Assembly (NCBI GenBank): GCA_964460345.1
Contig: CAYWRO010000096.1
Location: forward strand, 1 to 12,040
Source: CAYWRO01 sp964460345
Lineage (GTDB): Bacteria > Planctomycetota > Phycisphaerae > Phycisphaerales > UBA1924
Direction of reading: 5' to 3'
Length of the DNA: 12,040 nt
The notes below the pieces were generated by a model. That model did no database searches. It saw only the letters and a list, made by a program, of their open reading frames with translations, and was not told the origin of the DNA. Shown in pieces: positions 1-6,761 of this stretch. The position numbers and the translations under genes were made by a program. How positions within the stretch are numbered: the first letter of the stretch is position 1; each line of letters starts with the position of its first letter.

Positions 1-975
1 CAACGACGCCGCACGGCCCGTGAAGCTCGGCTCGTCCGCATCACCGATGTTTCGCCGCGGGACGGCCTTCAGAATGAGCCGGGGCTGGTCCCGACGGCCG
101 ACAAGGCGCGGCTCGTGCGTGCCCTGTGCGCAGCCCACGTCGATGAGATCGAGGTCACCTCGTTCGTCTCCCCCAAGTGGATCCCGCAACTGGCCGATGG
201 GGTTGAACTGCTGCGGATGCTGCGCGATGACCCGCCGGCGGATGCGGCCGCAGCCGACGAGCGAAAGCGGCCCGTCTTCTCGGCGCTCATCCCCAACGTC
301 CGCGGCATGGACGCCGCCGCCGCCGCGATCGACGAGGGGTGTCCGCTCGACAAGATCGCCGTCTTTACCGCGGCCAGCGAGACCTTCTCGCAGAAAAACA
401 CGAACGCGAGCATTCGAGAGACGCTCGACCGCTTCCGCCCCGTGGTCGCCACGGCCAAGGCGCGCGGCCTTCCGGTGAGGGGGTACATCTCGTGCGCCGT
501 CGAGTGTCCCTTTGAAGGCCGCATCGAGCCCGGGAAAGTCACCGATGTCATGCTGCGTCTGCTCGATGTCGGCGTAGACGAGATCGACCTGGGTGACACC
601 ATTGGCGCGGCAGAGCCCGACTCGATCATCGCCCTGCTCGGCGCGGTAGAGGTGGCTCTGCTGGCGGTTGAACGCCGCCCGCTGCTGACATTGCACCTGC
701 ACAATACCCGCGGCACGGCCGTCGAGTGCGTTCGCACCGCCCTCGGCCTGGGCGTGCGGTCCTTCGACGGCGCGGCGGGTGGTCTGGGCGGGTGCCCGTA
801 CGCCTCAAAGCCGGGCGCTCGTGCGCCGGGCAATCTCAGCACGGAAACCCTCGTCCGCGCTGTGCGTGAGGCCCAGTACGCCTCAACCGTCGACGAGCCT
901 GCGCTGGCCACGGCCGGGGCGGTGGCGCGGCAGATTCTCGAATCATCGCGCGCCCCGGCGGGAGAGAAGCCGTGA
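1..975 (+). CDS. Hydroxymethylglutaryl-CoA lyase (5' end cut by window edge)
   Basis: Cleaves 3-hydroxy-3-methylglutaryl-CoA to acetyl-CoA and acetoacetate, the last step of leucine breakdown; cytosolic DRE-TIM metallolyase fold. The reading frame is open from base 1. The first family motif (RDGLQNE, bases 58-78) lies upstream of the first in-frame ATG at 115, and no start codon precedes it in this frame, so the true start is outside the window. Other family features are visible: TSFVSPKW (about 157-180), the metal-binding His-x-His (codons at 694 and 700) and the active-site loop GGCPYA with its cysteine codon at 793, followed by a GN-S-TE segment. The catalytic Arg, both His and the Cys are all present, so the enzyme should be active. 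The 324 visible residues fit a nearly complete protein. The stop overlaps the next start by 4 bases. A related DRE-TIM lyase is possible, but the GGCPYA loop strongly favours HMG-CoA lyase. Confidence 0.93.
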   Translation, partial: QRRRTAREARLVRITDVSPRDGLQNEPGLVPTADKARLVRALCAAHVDEIEVTSFVSPKWIPQLADGVELLRMLRDDPPADAAAADERKRPVFSALIPNVRGMDAAAAAIDEGCPLDKIAVFTAASETFSQKNTNASIRETLDRFRPVVATAKARGLPVRGYISCAVECPFEGRIEPGKVTDVMLRLLDVGVDEIDLGDTIGAAEPDSIIALLGAVEVALLAVERRPLLTLHLHNTRGTAVECVRTALGLGVRSFDGAAGGLGGCPYASKPGARAPGNLSTETLVRAVREAQYASTVDEPALATAGAVARQILESSRAPAGEKP

Positions 976-1700
976 TTACGATTGACATCGTCGGAGCGGT
1001 CGCGCACGTCACGCTCAACCGACCCGCCAAGCGCAACGCCATGACGCCGGAGATGCTTCGCCAGATCGCCGCGGCCCCGGCCGAGGTGGCCGGCAGGGCA
1101 CGCTGCATCCTGCTCAGCGGTGCGGGAGACGTTTTCTGCGCGGGCTTCGATCTCAAGCTCTGCCTGAAGGACGACACGGCGATGGCGGACCTGCTGCGCG
1201 AACTCAAGGAGGCGATCACTGCCCTGCGCCAGTCGCCGCTGCCGGTTGTGCTCTGCGCGACCGGCGCTGCCGTCGCCGGAGGCTGCGCCCTGCTGGCCGG
1301 CGCGGATCTGGTCGTGGCGGATGAAGCGTGCAAACTGGGGTACCCCGTCATCCGGCTGGGGATCAGCCCGGCCGTCAATGCGCCGACGCTCCGCGGGCGC
1401 ATCGGCGACGGCCCCTCCCGCGCACGCCTTCTGGATACGCGTCTCATCGATGGCGTGCAGGCCGCTCGGATCGGGCTCGTCCACGAGCTCCTCCCGACAC
1501 CGGCGGAGGCCCGGGCCGCCGCGGCGCAGATCGCCGCCGACCTGGCCGCCAAGCCCCCGGCCGCCGTCGCGGCAACGAAGGGGTGGCTCAACGACCTGGA
1601 GGACATCACGCCGGAGCAGATGGCCGAGGCCCTGGCGGTTTCCCTCGCTCTGGCGGGAGGAGACGAAGAGCGATCGCGTCTGGCGGCCTTGTGGGCCTGA
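972..1700 (+). CDS. Crotonase (enoyl-CoA hydratase/isomerase) superfamily protein lacking the usual catalytic glutamates
   Basis: A 242-residue crotonase-fold protein, close to the short end of the family. It starts at GTG 972, inside the stop of the HMG-CoA lyase gene (GTGA overlap), which implies translational coupling and a shared pathway. Seen: the N-terminal LNRPAKRNAM motif, the first oxyanion-hole segment CAGFDL (about 56-61), and the second oxyanion segment GAAVAGGC (98-105). The two positions that carry catalytic glutamates in enoyl-CoA hydratase are Ala106 (GGC-A) and Val126 (GYP-V). By context one would propose 3-methylglutaconyl-CoA hydratase, the step before HMG-CoA lyase in leucine degradation. 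Missing both acidic residues argues against simple hydration, so the substrate and reaction are left open. Acyl-CoA binding itself looks preserved. Superfamily assignment is secure; function is not. Confidence 0.88.
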   Translation: MITIDIVGAVAHVTLNRPAKRNAMTPEMLRQIAAAPAEVAGRARCILLSGAGDVFCAGFDLKLCLKDDTAMADLLRELKEAITALRQSPLPVVLCATGAAVAGGCALLAGADLVVADEACKLGYPVIRLGISPAVNAPTLRGRIGDGPSRARLLDTRLIDGVQAARIGLVHELLPTPAEARAAAAQIAADLAAKPPAAVAATKGWLNDLEDITPEQMAEALAVSLALAGGDEERSRLAALWA

Positions 1701-1726
1701 TTGGGCACGCGACCGGCCATCGGCGC

Positions 1727-1756
1727 GTGACGGGCGGGGCGCGTCGCCGCTATATT
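1727..1756 (+). promoter_or_regulatory. Candidate sigma70-type promoter for a leaderless transcript
   Basis: GTGACG (1727-1732, TGAC core of the -35 box) is followed after 18 bases by TATATT (1751-1756, five of six match to the -10 consensus). ATG 1764 lies only 7 bases after the -10 box and has no Shine-Dalgarno, so transcription would begin at or next to the start codon. This is inferred from pattern only. Confidence 0.45.
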
Positions 1757-1763
1757 GCTCGCG

Positions 1764-2678
1764 ATGAGCGTCACGGAAGATGGTGCGGGCATGCTGCCCC
1801 ACGGGTGCGAAGTTTGTGTGCTGGCCAGCGGATCCTCGGCCAACTGCACCGTCGTTGCTTTCTCCTCCGGAACGCTCCGGCGGGTCTGCCTGATTGACCT
1901 CGGCCTCTCGCCGCGGCGGACCTTCAAACTACTCGATGAACTCGGCCTCTCCCGCGACCAGGTCGACGACGTCGTCCTGACGCACCTGGACCAGGACCAT
2001 TTCCAGCGCGGCTGGCTCAGGGCGCTTCCCGGCCACGCGCGCATGTGGGTGCACCAGGGGCACGTGCACCGGATCTCGCGCCAGGCTTCGCAGGCCCGCA
2101 CTGCCCTCCGACACGGCCGACTTGAGGTCTTCTCGGATTCGCTGCGCCTTCGCCCGGGGGTCGAGGCGAACGTGCTGATGATGCCGCACGATGATTGCGG
2201 CGCGGCGGTCTTCCGATTCGAAATGCGCTTCCACGACGGCCGCGAAGCCTCGCTCGGCTTTGCAACGGATGTGGGCCGCGCGACCCGGTCGCTCGTGGAT
2301 CACCTCGCCGGGGTGGATGTTCTCGCCCTGGAGAGCAACTACTGCCCCCGGCTGCAGGCCGCCTCCGGCCGGCCGGCATACCTGAGGCGCCGAATTACCG
2401 GCGGCGCGGGGCACCTGAGCAACGAAGAGGCGCTGATGGCGATCCACCGGATCGAGCCTCGCGAGCACGTGATGCTCCTGCACCTGTCGCGCGATTGCAA
2501 CGATACGGACCTGGTCGCCTCCATGCACGCCGGCGCGGACTACGCCTTGACAATCGCCGACCAGAACACACCGACGCGCTGGGTGCGCGTGCAGGGGCGA
2601 CGACCGGCGACGTCGGAAGCGCTCTTTGCACAGACCGCGCCCCTGTTCTCGCATCTTCTGGAGCCACAGCAATCGTGA
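1764..2678 (+). CDS. YycJ/WalJ-like metallo-beta-lactamase-fold hydrolase
   Basis: A 304-residue soluble MBL-fold protein. Order of motifs: the N-terminal ASGSSAN loop typical of the YycJ/WalJ group, LIDLGLS, the metal site THLDQDH, then FATDVGR, LALESNYCPRL, the GHLSNEEA segment and a late LLHLSRD histidine. This order matches YycJ-type proteins, often annotated as putative nucleases and linked in Firmicutes to cell-wall or DNA-repair phenotypes; the substrate is not established here. The second histidine of the classical HxHxDH metal motif is Asp (HxDxDH). That variant is known in other MBL branches such as ComEC, so activity is not excluded. ATG 1764 was chosen because a -10-like box ends 7 bases upstream. 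TTG 1755 in the same frame would fall inside that box. No ribosome-binding site is visible. The protein is longer than typical YycJ, with extra C-terminal residues after the last motif. The stop overlaps the next gene's GTG. Confidence 0.85.
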   Translation: MSVTEDGAGMLPHGCEVCVLASGSSANCTVVAFSSGTLRRVCLIDLGLSPRRTFKLLDELGLSRDQVDDVVLTHLDQDHFQRGWLRALPGHARMWVHQGHVHRISRQASQARTALRHGRLEVFSDSLRLRPGVEANVLMMPHDDCGAAVFRFEMRFHDGREASLGFATDVGRATRSLVDHLAGVDVLALESNYCPRLQAASGRPAYLRRRITGGAGHLSNEEALMAIHRIEPREHVMLLHLSRDCNDTDLVASMHAGADYALTIADQNTPTRWVRVQGRRPATSEALFAQTAPLFSHLLEPQQS

Positions 2679-3508
2679 CGGCGACTGCGCGCTCATGGCC
2701 GGATGAAGGACACGCCGCGGAGGAGAAAGTCCGCCTGGCCACCTCACCGGCGGGAAGGTCCGCCCTGAAGAGGCTGCATCGGTTTAAGGCCATGCTGCGG
2801 CGCTTTCTGCATCTGCGCAGCGGGATCAAGATCGACGGCGTGTACTACAAGGAACTCACCGCTATGCCGCTCGCAAGGGCCCTCTCGCAGCGCGGGCCCG
2901 GGCAGAAGGCGTATCGCGTCACCTTTCGCGACCGTTCAAAGCAGATCATCCACGCCACGCTTCAGCGGCATTATGGCGACCTGGCCGGACCGGTACGGCT
3001 GGGGCGGTATGAAGGGGTGCGGGACCGCCTTCGGCCGGGCATGCGCGTGCTCGATGTGGGGTGTGGCACCGGCTACACCAGCGCGTGGCTTGCGCAGCAG
3101 GTCGGCCTGTACGGCGCGGTGGTGGCGCTCGACGCCGATGAGGAAAGCGTAACCTTCGCTCAGCGTCGGTACGCCGTGCAGAACATCGCCTTCGAACTGC
3201 ACGAGCGGACCTCGCTGGATGGCGAAACCGATGAGTCGTTCGACGGCGTCGTCTGGCTCCAATGGATCCCCGGCGAAAACGACCAGATGCTGCGGGAACT
3301 GTGGCGCGTCCTTACGCCCGGCGGCTGGCTCCTGCTGGGGCCCGCGCCGGAGGCGGACGGCGAGGCGGGAATCCTGAACACACTTCAGGCGGCGGAACCC
3401 GATCAGTCCGGCTCCCCTTCCGACAGCCAGCCCGCCACCCGAGCGGTGATTGCGGCCCGGCGCGGCGAGGACGTGCTCATTGAGAAGGTGGCAGACCACC
3501 GATCCTGA
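2675..3508 (+). CDS. Class I SAM-dependent methyltransferase
   Basis: A predicted 277-residue S-adenosylmethionine-dependent methyltransferase; substrate unknown. The GTG at 2675 overlaps the previous stop as GTGA, with a GGAG at about 2660 as a distant ribosome-binding site. The frame stays open further upstream but there it is only a shadow of the hydrolase gene. An ATG near 2792 is an alternative start. SAM-binding motif I, VLDVGCGTGYT, sits at about residues 125-135, followed by the acidic motif II end (ALDAD, about 152-156). FDGVVWLQWIP and LWRVLTPGGWLLLGP correspond to the later strands of the Rossmann fold. The first 115 residues, rich in Arg/Lys, precede the catalytic fold and match no domain I recognise. 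They could contact nucleic acid or membrane, but nothing decides this. Arrangement of motifs I and post-I resembles ubiquinone/menaquinone or protein-isoaspartate-type enzymes only in general terms. Translational coupling to the MBL hydrolase suggests related roles. Confidence 0.85.
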   Translation: MTATARSWPDEGHAAEEKVRLATSPAGRSALKRLHRFKAMLRRFLHLRSGIKIDGVYYKELTAMPLARALSQRGPGQKAYRVTFRDRSKQIIHATLQRHYGDLAGPVRLGRYEGVRDRLRPGMRVLDVGCGTGYTSAWLAQQVGLYGAVVALDADEESVTFAQRRYAVQNIAFELHERTSLDGETDESFDGVVWLQWIPGENDQMLRELWRVLTPGGWLLLGPAPEADGEAGILNTLQAAEPDQSGSPSDSQPATRAVIAARRGEDVLIEKVADHRS

Positions 3509-3533
3509 CCTCTCCGCCCGGCGCGTCTACCGT
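3505..3533 (+). promoter_or_regulatory. Candidate promoter for a leaderless rsfS transcript
   Basis: CTGACC (3505-3510) and TACCGT (3528-3533) are spaced 17 bases apart. TACCGT keeps the three most important -10 positions (T1, A2, T6). The ATG at 3541 starts 7 bases after the -10 box with no Shine-Dalgarno between. The layout is nearly the same as at 1727-1764. The -35 core overlaps the stop codon of the methyltransferase gene. Confidence 0.38.
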
Positions 3534-3540
3534 AGTTGTA

Positions 3541-4008
3541 ATGGCTTCAAATGATGACATGAACGGCCGGGACCTCCACCGCGTGCTCCCGACGCGCAGC
3601 CGGACAGACCCTGCCCTGACGCGCACATTTGCCGTCGAAGCGGCGCGCCTGCTGCACGATGATCGATGCGAAGACATCGTCGTGCTCGATGTGCGCGAGA
3701 TGAGCCAGGTCTGCGACTACCTGGTTGTCGCTTCGGGCACATCCGACCGGCAGATGTCCAGCGCCGCCGACGATGTGGCCGATGTCGCCGAAGAGATGGA
3801 GACCCCCGTCCTCCGCCGCAGCCAGGATCCGCAGGCGACCTGGATTGTCCTTGACAGCCTTGATGTCGTGGTGCACATCTTCGAGCCCCAGACGCGGGCA
3901 CATTACGATCTCGAACTGCTCTGGGGCGATGCACCGCACATCGAGTGGCGCCGGCCAGAGGAAATCTCACGCGACCGGGCGGGGCTGGGGGACGCGGCGA
4001 TCGACTGA
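3541..4008 (+). CDS. rsfS: Ribosomal silencing factor RsfS (Iojap/DUF143 family)
   Basis: RsfS binds protein L14 on the large ribosomal subunit and blocks subunit joining, lowering translation under starvation. The diagnostic core is present: an N-terminal helix (AVEAARLLHDDRCEDIV), then VLDVREMSQVCDYLVVASGTSDRQ with the family's D-Y-(L/F)-V-(I/V)-A-(S/T)-G-(T/S)-S segment. After it come WIVLDSLDVVVHIF and a terminal YDLELLWGDAP segment. At 155 residues it is somewhat longer than the usual 105-120. About 25 polar residues precede the core and about 20 charged residues follow it. No Shine-Dalgarno precedes ATG 3541. It is followed after 19 bases by aroB, which has its own ribosome-binding site, so the two are probably co-transcribed. 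In many bacteria rsfS sits with nadD; that link is absent here. Confidence 0.93.
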   Translation: MASNDDMNGRDLHRVLPTRSRTDPALTRTFAVEAARLLHDDRCEDIVVLDVREMSQVCDYLVVASGTSDRQMSSAADDVADVAEEMETPVLRRSQDPQATWIVLDSLDVVVHIFEPQTRAHYDLELLWGDAPHIEWRRPEEISRDRAGLGDAAID

Positions 4009-4027
4009 TCGTCCCCAGGGGCTCCGA

Positions 4028-5209
4028 ATGGTTTCGCAGATTGTCCCCGTCAGTCTTGCCGACCGCTCCTACGAGGTGGAAATCGGCCTTGGCTGCCTCG
4101 ACGAACTCGGACACAGGGTGGTCTCCGCAGTCGGGCAGACCGCCCGCGCGTTCCTCATCGTCGATGCCGGCCTGCCTCTGGCCACCGTGGACGTCGCCCA
4201 CGCCTCCCTTGCCCGCACCGGCGCACGCGTCGACATCGCGACCGTCCGTCCCAGTGAGGAAACGAAAAGCGTCGCCACCTGGGCGCGGCTCGCCGAGCAG
4301 GTCGCGGGCGCGGGCCTGGAGCGTGGTGATCCGATCATCGCCCTGGGAGGAGGGATCGTCGGTGATATCGCCGGTTTCGTCGCCGCGGCGTACCAACGCG
4401 GTGTTCCGTTCGTGCAGTGTCCGACGACCCTGCTGGCGATGGTCGACGCCGCGGTCGGCGGAAAGACTGGGGTGAACCTGGCGCTCAAGCGCGAGGAGGG
4501 ACCGCCGCTGCTGCTCAAGAACATGCTGGGCGCATTCCACCAGCCGGCGGTCGTCCTGGCGGATGTGGGCCTTCTGCAGACGCTTGAGCCGCGGCAGTTC
4601 AGCTGCGGGCTGGCCGAGTGTGTCAAGCACAGCTTGCTCTCGGCCGACTTCGGCGAGCCTGACCTGCTGAGTTGGATGGAGACGCACGCGGAGGCAATTC
4701 TGAGCCGGAAGGACTCCACGCTGATCGAACTCATCGCACGGAATGTCGCCGTCAAGGCGGCCGTCGTGACCGACGATGAACGCGAGGCGGCCGGCCACGG
4801 TGGACGCGCCCTGCTCAACCTCGGCCATACGTTCGGTCACGCGCTGGAGTCCTTGCCCCTTGAGGCCAGCGCCGACGGCCCCGCTTCGCTGGCCCACGGC
4901 GAGGCGGTCGCGCTCGGCCTCCTCTGCGCCGCCAGGCTTGCTGAACTGCTCGAGCATCCCGTCGAAGGACTGCGGAGACGCATCGCCGACCTGCTAAAGC
5001 GATTCAACCTGCCGACGCACCTGCCGAACACGCCGGACCCGGAACTCGTGCTGGCCCGGATCGAGCACGACAAGAAGACTCGCGGCGGGCTGACCCGCTT
5101 CATCGTTCCTGAAAGTGCCGGACGCTGCTCCATCGTCGCCCTGAACGACCGATCGGTCGTGCTGCGCGCGCTCGACTCTCTGTCGGCGCCTCCTGCCCCC
5201 CACGCTTAA
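4028..5209 (+). CDS. aroB: 3-dehydroquinate synthase
   Basis: Second enzyme of the shikimate pathway: converts DAHP to 3-dehydroquinate using bound NAD+ and a divalent metal in the cytosol. The 393-residue length fits the family. Motifs seen in order: LGGGIVGDIAGF (106-117, NAD-binding), PTTLLAMVDAAVGGKTGVN (132-150, substrate/active site), GLAECVKH (metal-ligand Glu), LNLGHTFGHALE (metal-ligand His) and HGEAVALGL (third ligand), then HDKK near the end. All expected ligands are present. Unusual is a stretch of about 9 extra residues (around 151-162, including KREEGPPLLL) between GGKTGVN and KNMLGAFHQP, where most AroB proteins have about four residues. ATG 4028 has a CAGGGG ribosome-binding site ending about 7 bases upstream. 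It lies 19 bases after rsfS and is likely co-transcribed with it. Confidence 0.96.
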   Translation: MVSQIVPVSLADRSYEVEIGLGCLDELGHRVVSAVGQTARAFLIVDAGLPLATVDVAHASLARTGARVDIATVRPSEETKSVATWARLAEQVAGAGLERGDPIIALGGGIVGDIAGFVAAAYQRGVPFVQCPTTLLAMVDAAVGGKTGVNLALKREEGPPLLLKNMLGAFHQPAVVLADVGLLQTLEPRQFSCGLAECVKHSLLSADFGEPDLLSWMETHAEAILSRKDSTLIELIARNVAVKAAVVTDDEREAAGHGGRALLNLGHTFGHALESLPLEASADGPASLAHGEAVALGLLCAARLAELLEHPVEGLRRRIADLLKRFNLPTHLPNTPDPELVLARIEHDKKTRGGLTRFIVPESAGRCSIVALNDRSVVLRALDSLSAPPAPHA

Positions 5210-5220
5210 GGGGATCCCCT
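5209..5220. repeat. Perfect 12-base palindrome after aroB, possible weak terminator or operator
   Basis: AGGGGATCCCCT is a perfect dyad that begins at the last base of the aroB stop codon and is followed by AGTTTTCTTG. In RNA only 3-4 pairs around a GATC loop could form before the U-rich tract, so it would be a weak terminator. Flanking C-runs (around 5187-5193 and 5231-5236) could pair with the G-run instead. It could equally be a binding site. The rest of the 131-base gap up to 5340 shows no convincing promoter, although one for the next gene would be expected here. Confidence 0.35.
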
Positions 5221-5340
5221 AGTTTTCTTGCCCCCCTGCTTCAAGCATTTGGCGACCAGAACCCGATAACCCCAGTGTCTTACAAGGCCTGCGTCAGCCA
5301 GGTGCGGCGGCCCAGGGATGGGCACCGCTGAGGGACACGC

Positions 5341-6711
5341 GTGCGACGGATCGCGATCGTCAACCAGAAGGGTGGTTGCGGGAAGACCACCACAGCCATC
5401 AACCTCGCCGGAGTCTTCGCACGATCCGGACGACGGACCCTTCTGGTGGACACCGACCCGCAGTCACACTGCGCCGCCGGTCTGGCGATCCCGGAAAACC
5501 GCATCGACCTACACATTGGCGACGCCATGCTCGCGGCAGACACCCGGCCGGTCGATCCGGCACGCCTGCTGTGGCGCGTCAGCCGCCACCTCGACCTGGC
5601 GCCGAGCAGCGTTCGCTTGGCCTCTCTGGAGTCCTCCCGCGGCGGGCTGACCAACAAGCCGCAGCCCGAGCAGTGCCTCGCACAGGCGCTGGCGCCCTTC
5701 GATGCAGACTACGACATTTGCCTCATCGACTGCTCCCCCGCGATCGGCCTGTTGACCTTCAACGCCCTGTGCGCAGCAGATCAGATCCTCATCCCCGTTG
5801 AGACCGGCTTCTTCAGCCTGCAGGGCGCAAGCCGACAGGTCAGCACCATCCGCTCCCTGGCCAAGCGCCTTCACGGCGGCGGCGCTGGTCCGACGACCAT
5901 GCCGAACTACCGCCTGCTGCCGACGATGCACGACCCGGACAGCGCGCTGGCCCGCGACCTGCTTGAAGAACTTCGCCGCCGCTTTCCGGGCCGGGTCGCC
6001 CCGATGGTGATCCGTTTCGATCAACGTCTGCGTGAGGCCGCTTCGTTCGGCCAGCCCATCGTGGAGTACGCACCCGATTCGTCAGGCGCTGAGGACTACC
6101 GCGCTTTGGCTGACTGGATGCTCCAGTTGCCGCAGGCCGGTGAGCGTGACGATGGGCAGGACCTGGGCATGGTCAACATCGTGCCCGGCATCGGCGACCG
6201 AATCCCGTCGCCGCCGTCAGGGGAGGCCTCCACCGCTCCGCAGAGCGGAGGACGAGCGGCGGAAATGGCGGCACGGGCGCGCAGGCTGCAGGAGATGGCG
6301 GCAACCCAGCGGTCGCAGGAGTCCGCCGGAGTTGCGGAAGCTCCGCTCGCTCCGCTGCCGGCGCACGATCATCTCGCTGCGAGCACACGACCCGTCGTCT
6401 ACGGGGCACGCGGCACGGCCGATGGTGTCACGTTCCTTCAACCTGCTTCACTCGGCAAGAGCGTCTGCATCGCCGGCGAGTTCAACGACTGGTCAACGCA
6501 TGCGACTCCGATGACGCTCAACGAAACGCTCAATGCGTTTGAACTGCACCTCCCCACCGGCCCCGGCGTGCTGCACTACCGGCTCATCGTCGACGGCCGC
6601 TGGATGACCGATCCGTACAACCCCATGATGGCGCCCAACAGCACTGGCGGCACAAACAGTGTCGTGGTCATCCCCGGCGCCCCAAGAACAGCGGCCCGAT
6701 GCATCGGCTGA
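5341..6711 (+). CDS. ParA/MinD-type ATPase fused to a C-terminal AMPK-beta/CBM48-like glycogen-binding domain
   Basis: A 456-residue two-domain protein. Residues 1 to about 260 form a ParA-family ATPase. The deviant Walker A KGGCGKTT has the signature Lys10 and the P-loop Lys15. DTDPQSH (Walker A') and CLIDCSPAIG (Walker B) follow, then the ParA signature IPVETGFFSLQG. Residues about 262-360 are a Pro/Ala/Glu/Arg-rich linker with a short possible coiled coil. Residues about 362-452 match the early-set domain of AMPK beta subunits and glycogen-branching enzymes: GEFNDW, LHYRLIVDGRW, DPYNP, GGTNSVVVI. By alignment in mind with AMPK beta, the sugar-stacking Trp pair is kept (Trp384, Trp421), the Lys is Arg414 and the Asn is kept (Asn439). 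ParA ATPases position or segregate cargo, so a glycan-related cargo is plausible but inferred. GTG 5341 is preceded by GAGGG six bases upstream. No parB gene or parS-like repeats are seen. It is followed after 50 bases by the MinD-like gene. Confidence 0.9.
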   Translation: MRRIAIVNQKGGCGKTTTAINLAGVFARSGRRTLLVDTDPQSHCAAGLAIPENRIDLHIGDAMLAADTRPVDPARLLWRVSRHLDLAPSSVRLASLESSRGGLTNKPQPEQCLAQALAPFDADYDICLIDCSPAIGLLTFNALCAADQILIPVETGFFSLQGASRQVSTIRSLAKRLHGGGAGPTTMPNYRLLPTMHDPDSALARDLLEELRRRFPGRVAPMVIRFDQRLREAASFGQPIVEYAPDSSGAEDYRALADWMLQLPQAGERDDGQDLGMVNIVPGIGDRIPSPPSGEASTAPQSGGRAAEMAARARRLQEMAATQRSQESAGVAEAPLAPLPAHDHLAASTRPVVYGARGTADGVTFLQPASLGKSVCIAGEFNDWSTHATPMTLNETLNAFELHLPTGPGVLHYRLIVDGRWMTDPYNPMMAPNSTGGTNSVVVIPGAPRTAARCIG

Positions 6712-6761
6712 TGCACAGCACACGTTCCCCTGGACTGATCTGATCACGCGGAGCTTCTCTC

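Noticed and set aside
115..117. ATG 115 as the start of HMG-CoA lyase
   Set aside because: It would remove the RDGLQNE motif with the catalytic Arg, which is encoded in frame upstream at 58-78.
69..1802. 577-codon open frame on the minus strand
   Set aside because: It lies antisense to the HMG-CoA lyase and crotonase genes, both with full family motifs. Its translation is Arg/Ser/Pro/Gly-rich with no motif, as expected for a shadow frame at high GC.
2195..2674. Longer 437-codon version of the methyltransferase starting at 2195
   Set aside because: The extra 160 codons overlap the MBL hydrolase in another frame and are Arg/Pro/Gly-rich. The coupled GTG at 2675 gives a normal-sized enzyme.
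3527..4957. 476-codon open frame on the minus strand
   Set aside because: It is antisense to rsfS and aroB, both certain; there is no recognisable domain and the composition is that of a shadow frame.
5210..5340. Search for parS-like iterated repeats or a replication origin near the ParA gene
   Set aside because: Only the single 12-base palindrome is present. There are no DnaA-box clusters, iterons or parB gene, so a chromosome or plasmid partition locus is not supported.
6236..6250. Inverted repeat CTCCGC-AGA-GCGGAG
   Set aside because: It lies inside the linker of the ParA-CBM48 gene, has no U-tract and is expected by chance in GC-rich Ala/Pro/Gly coding sequence.
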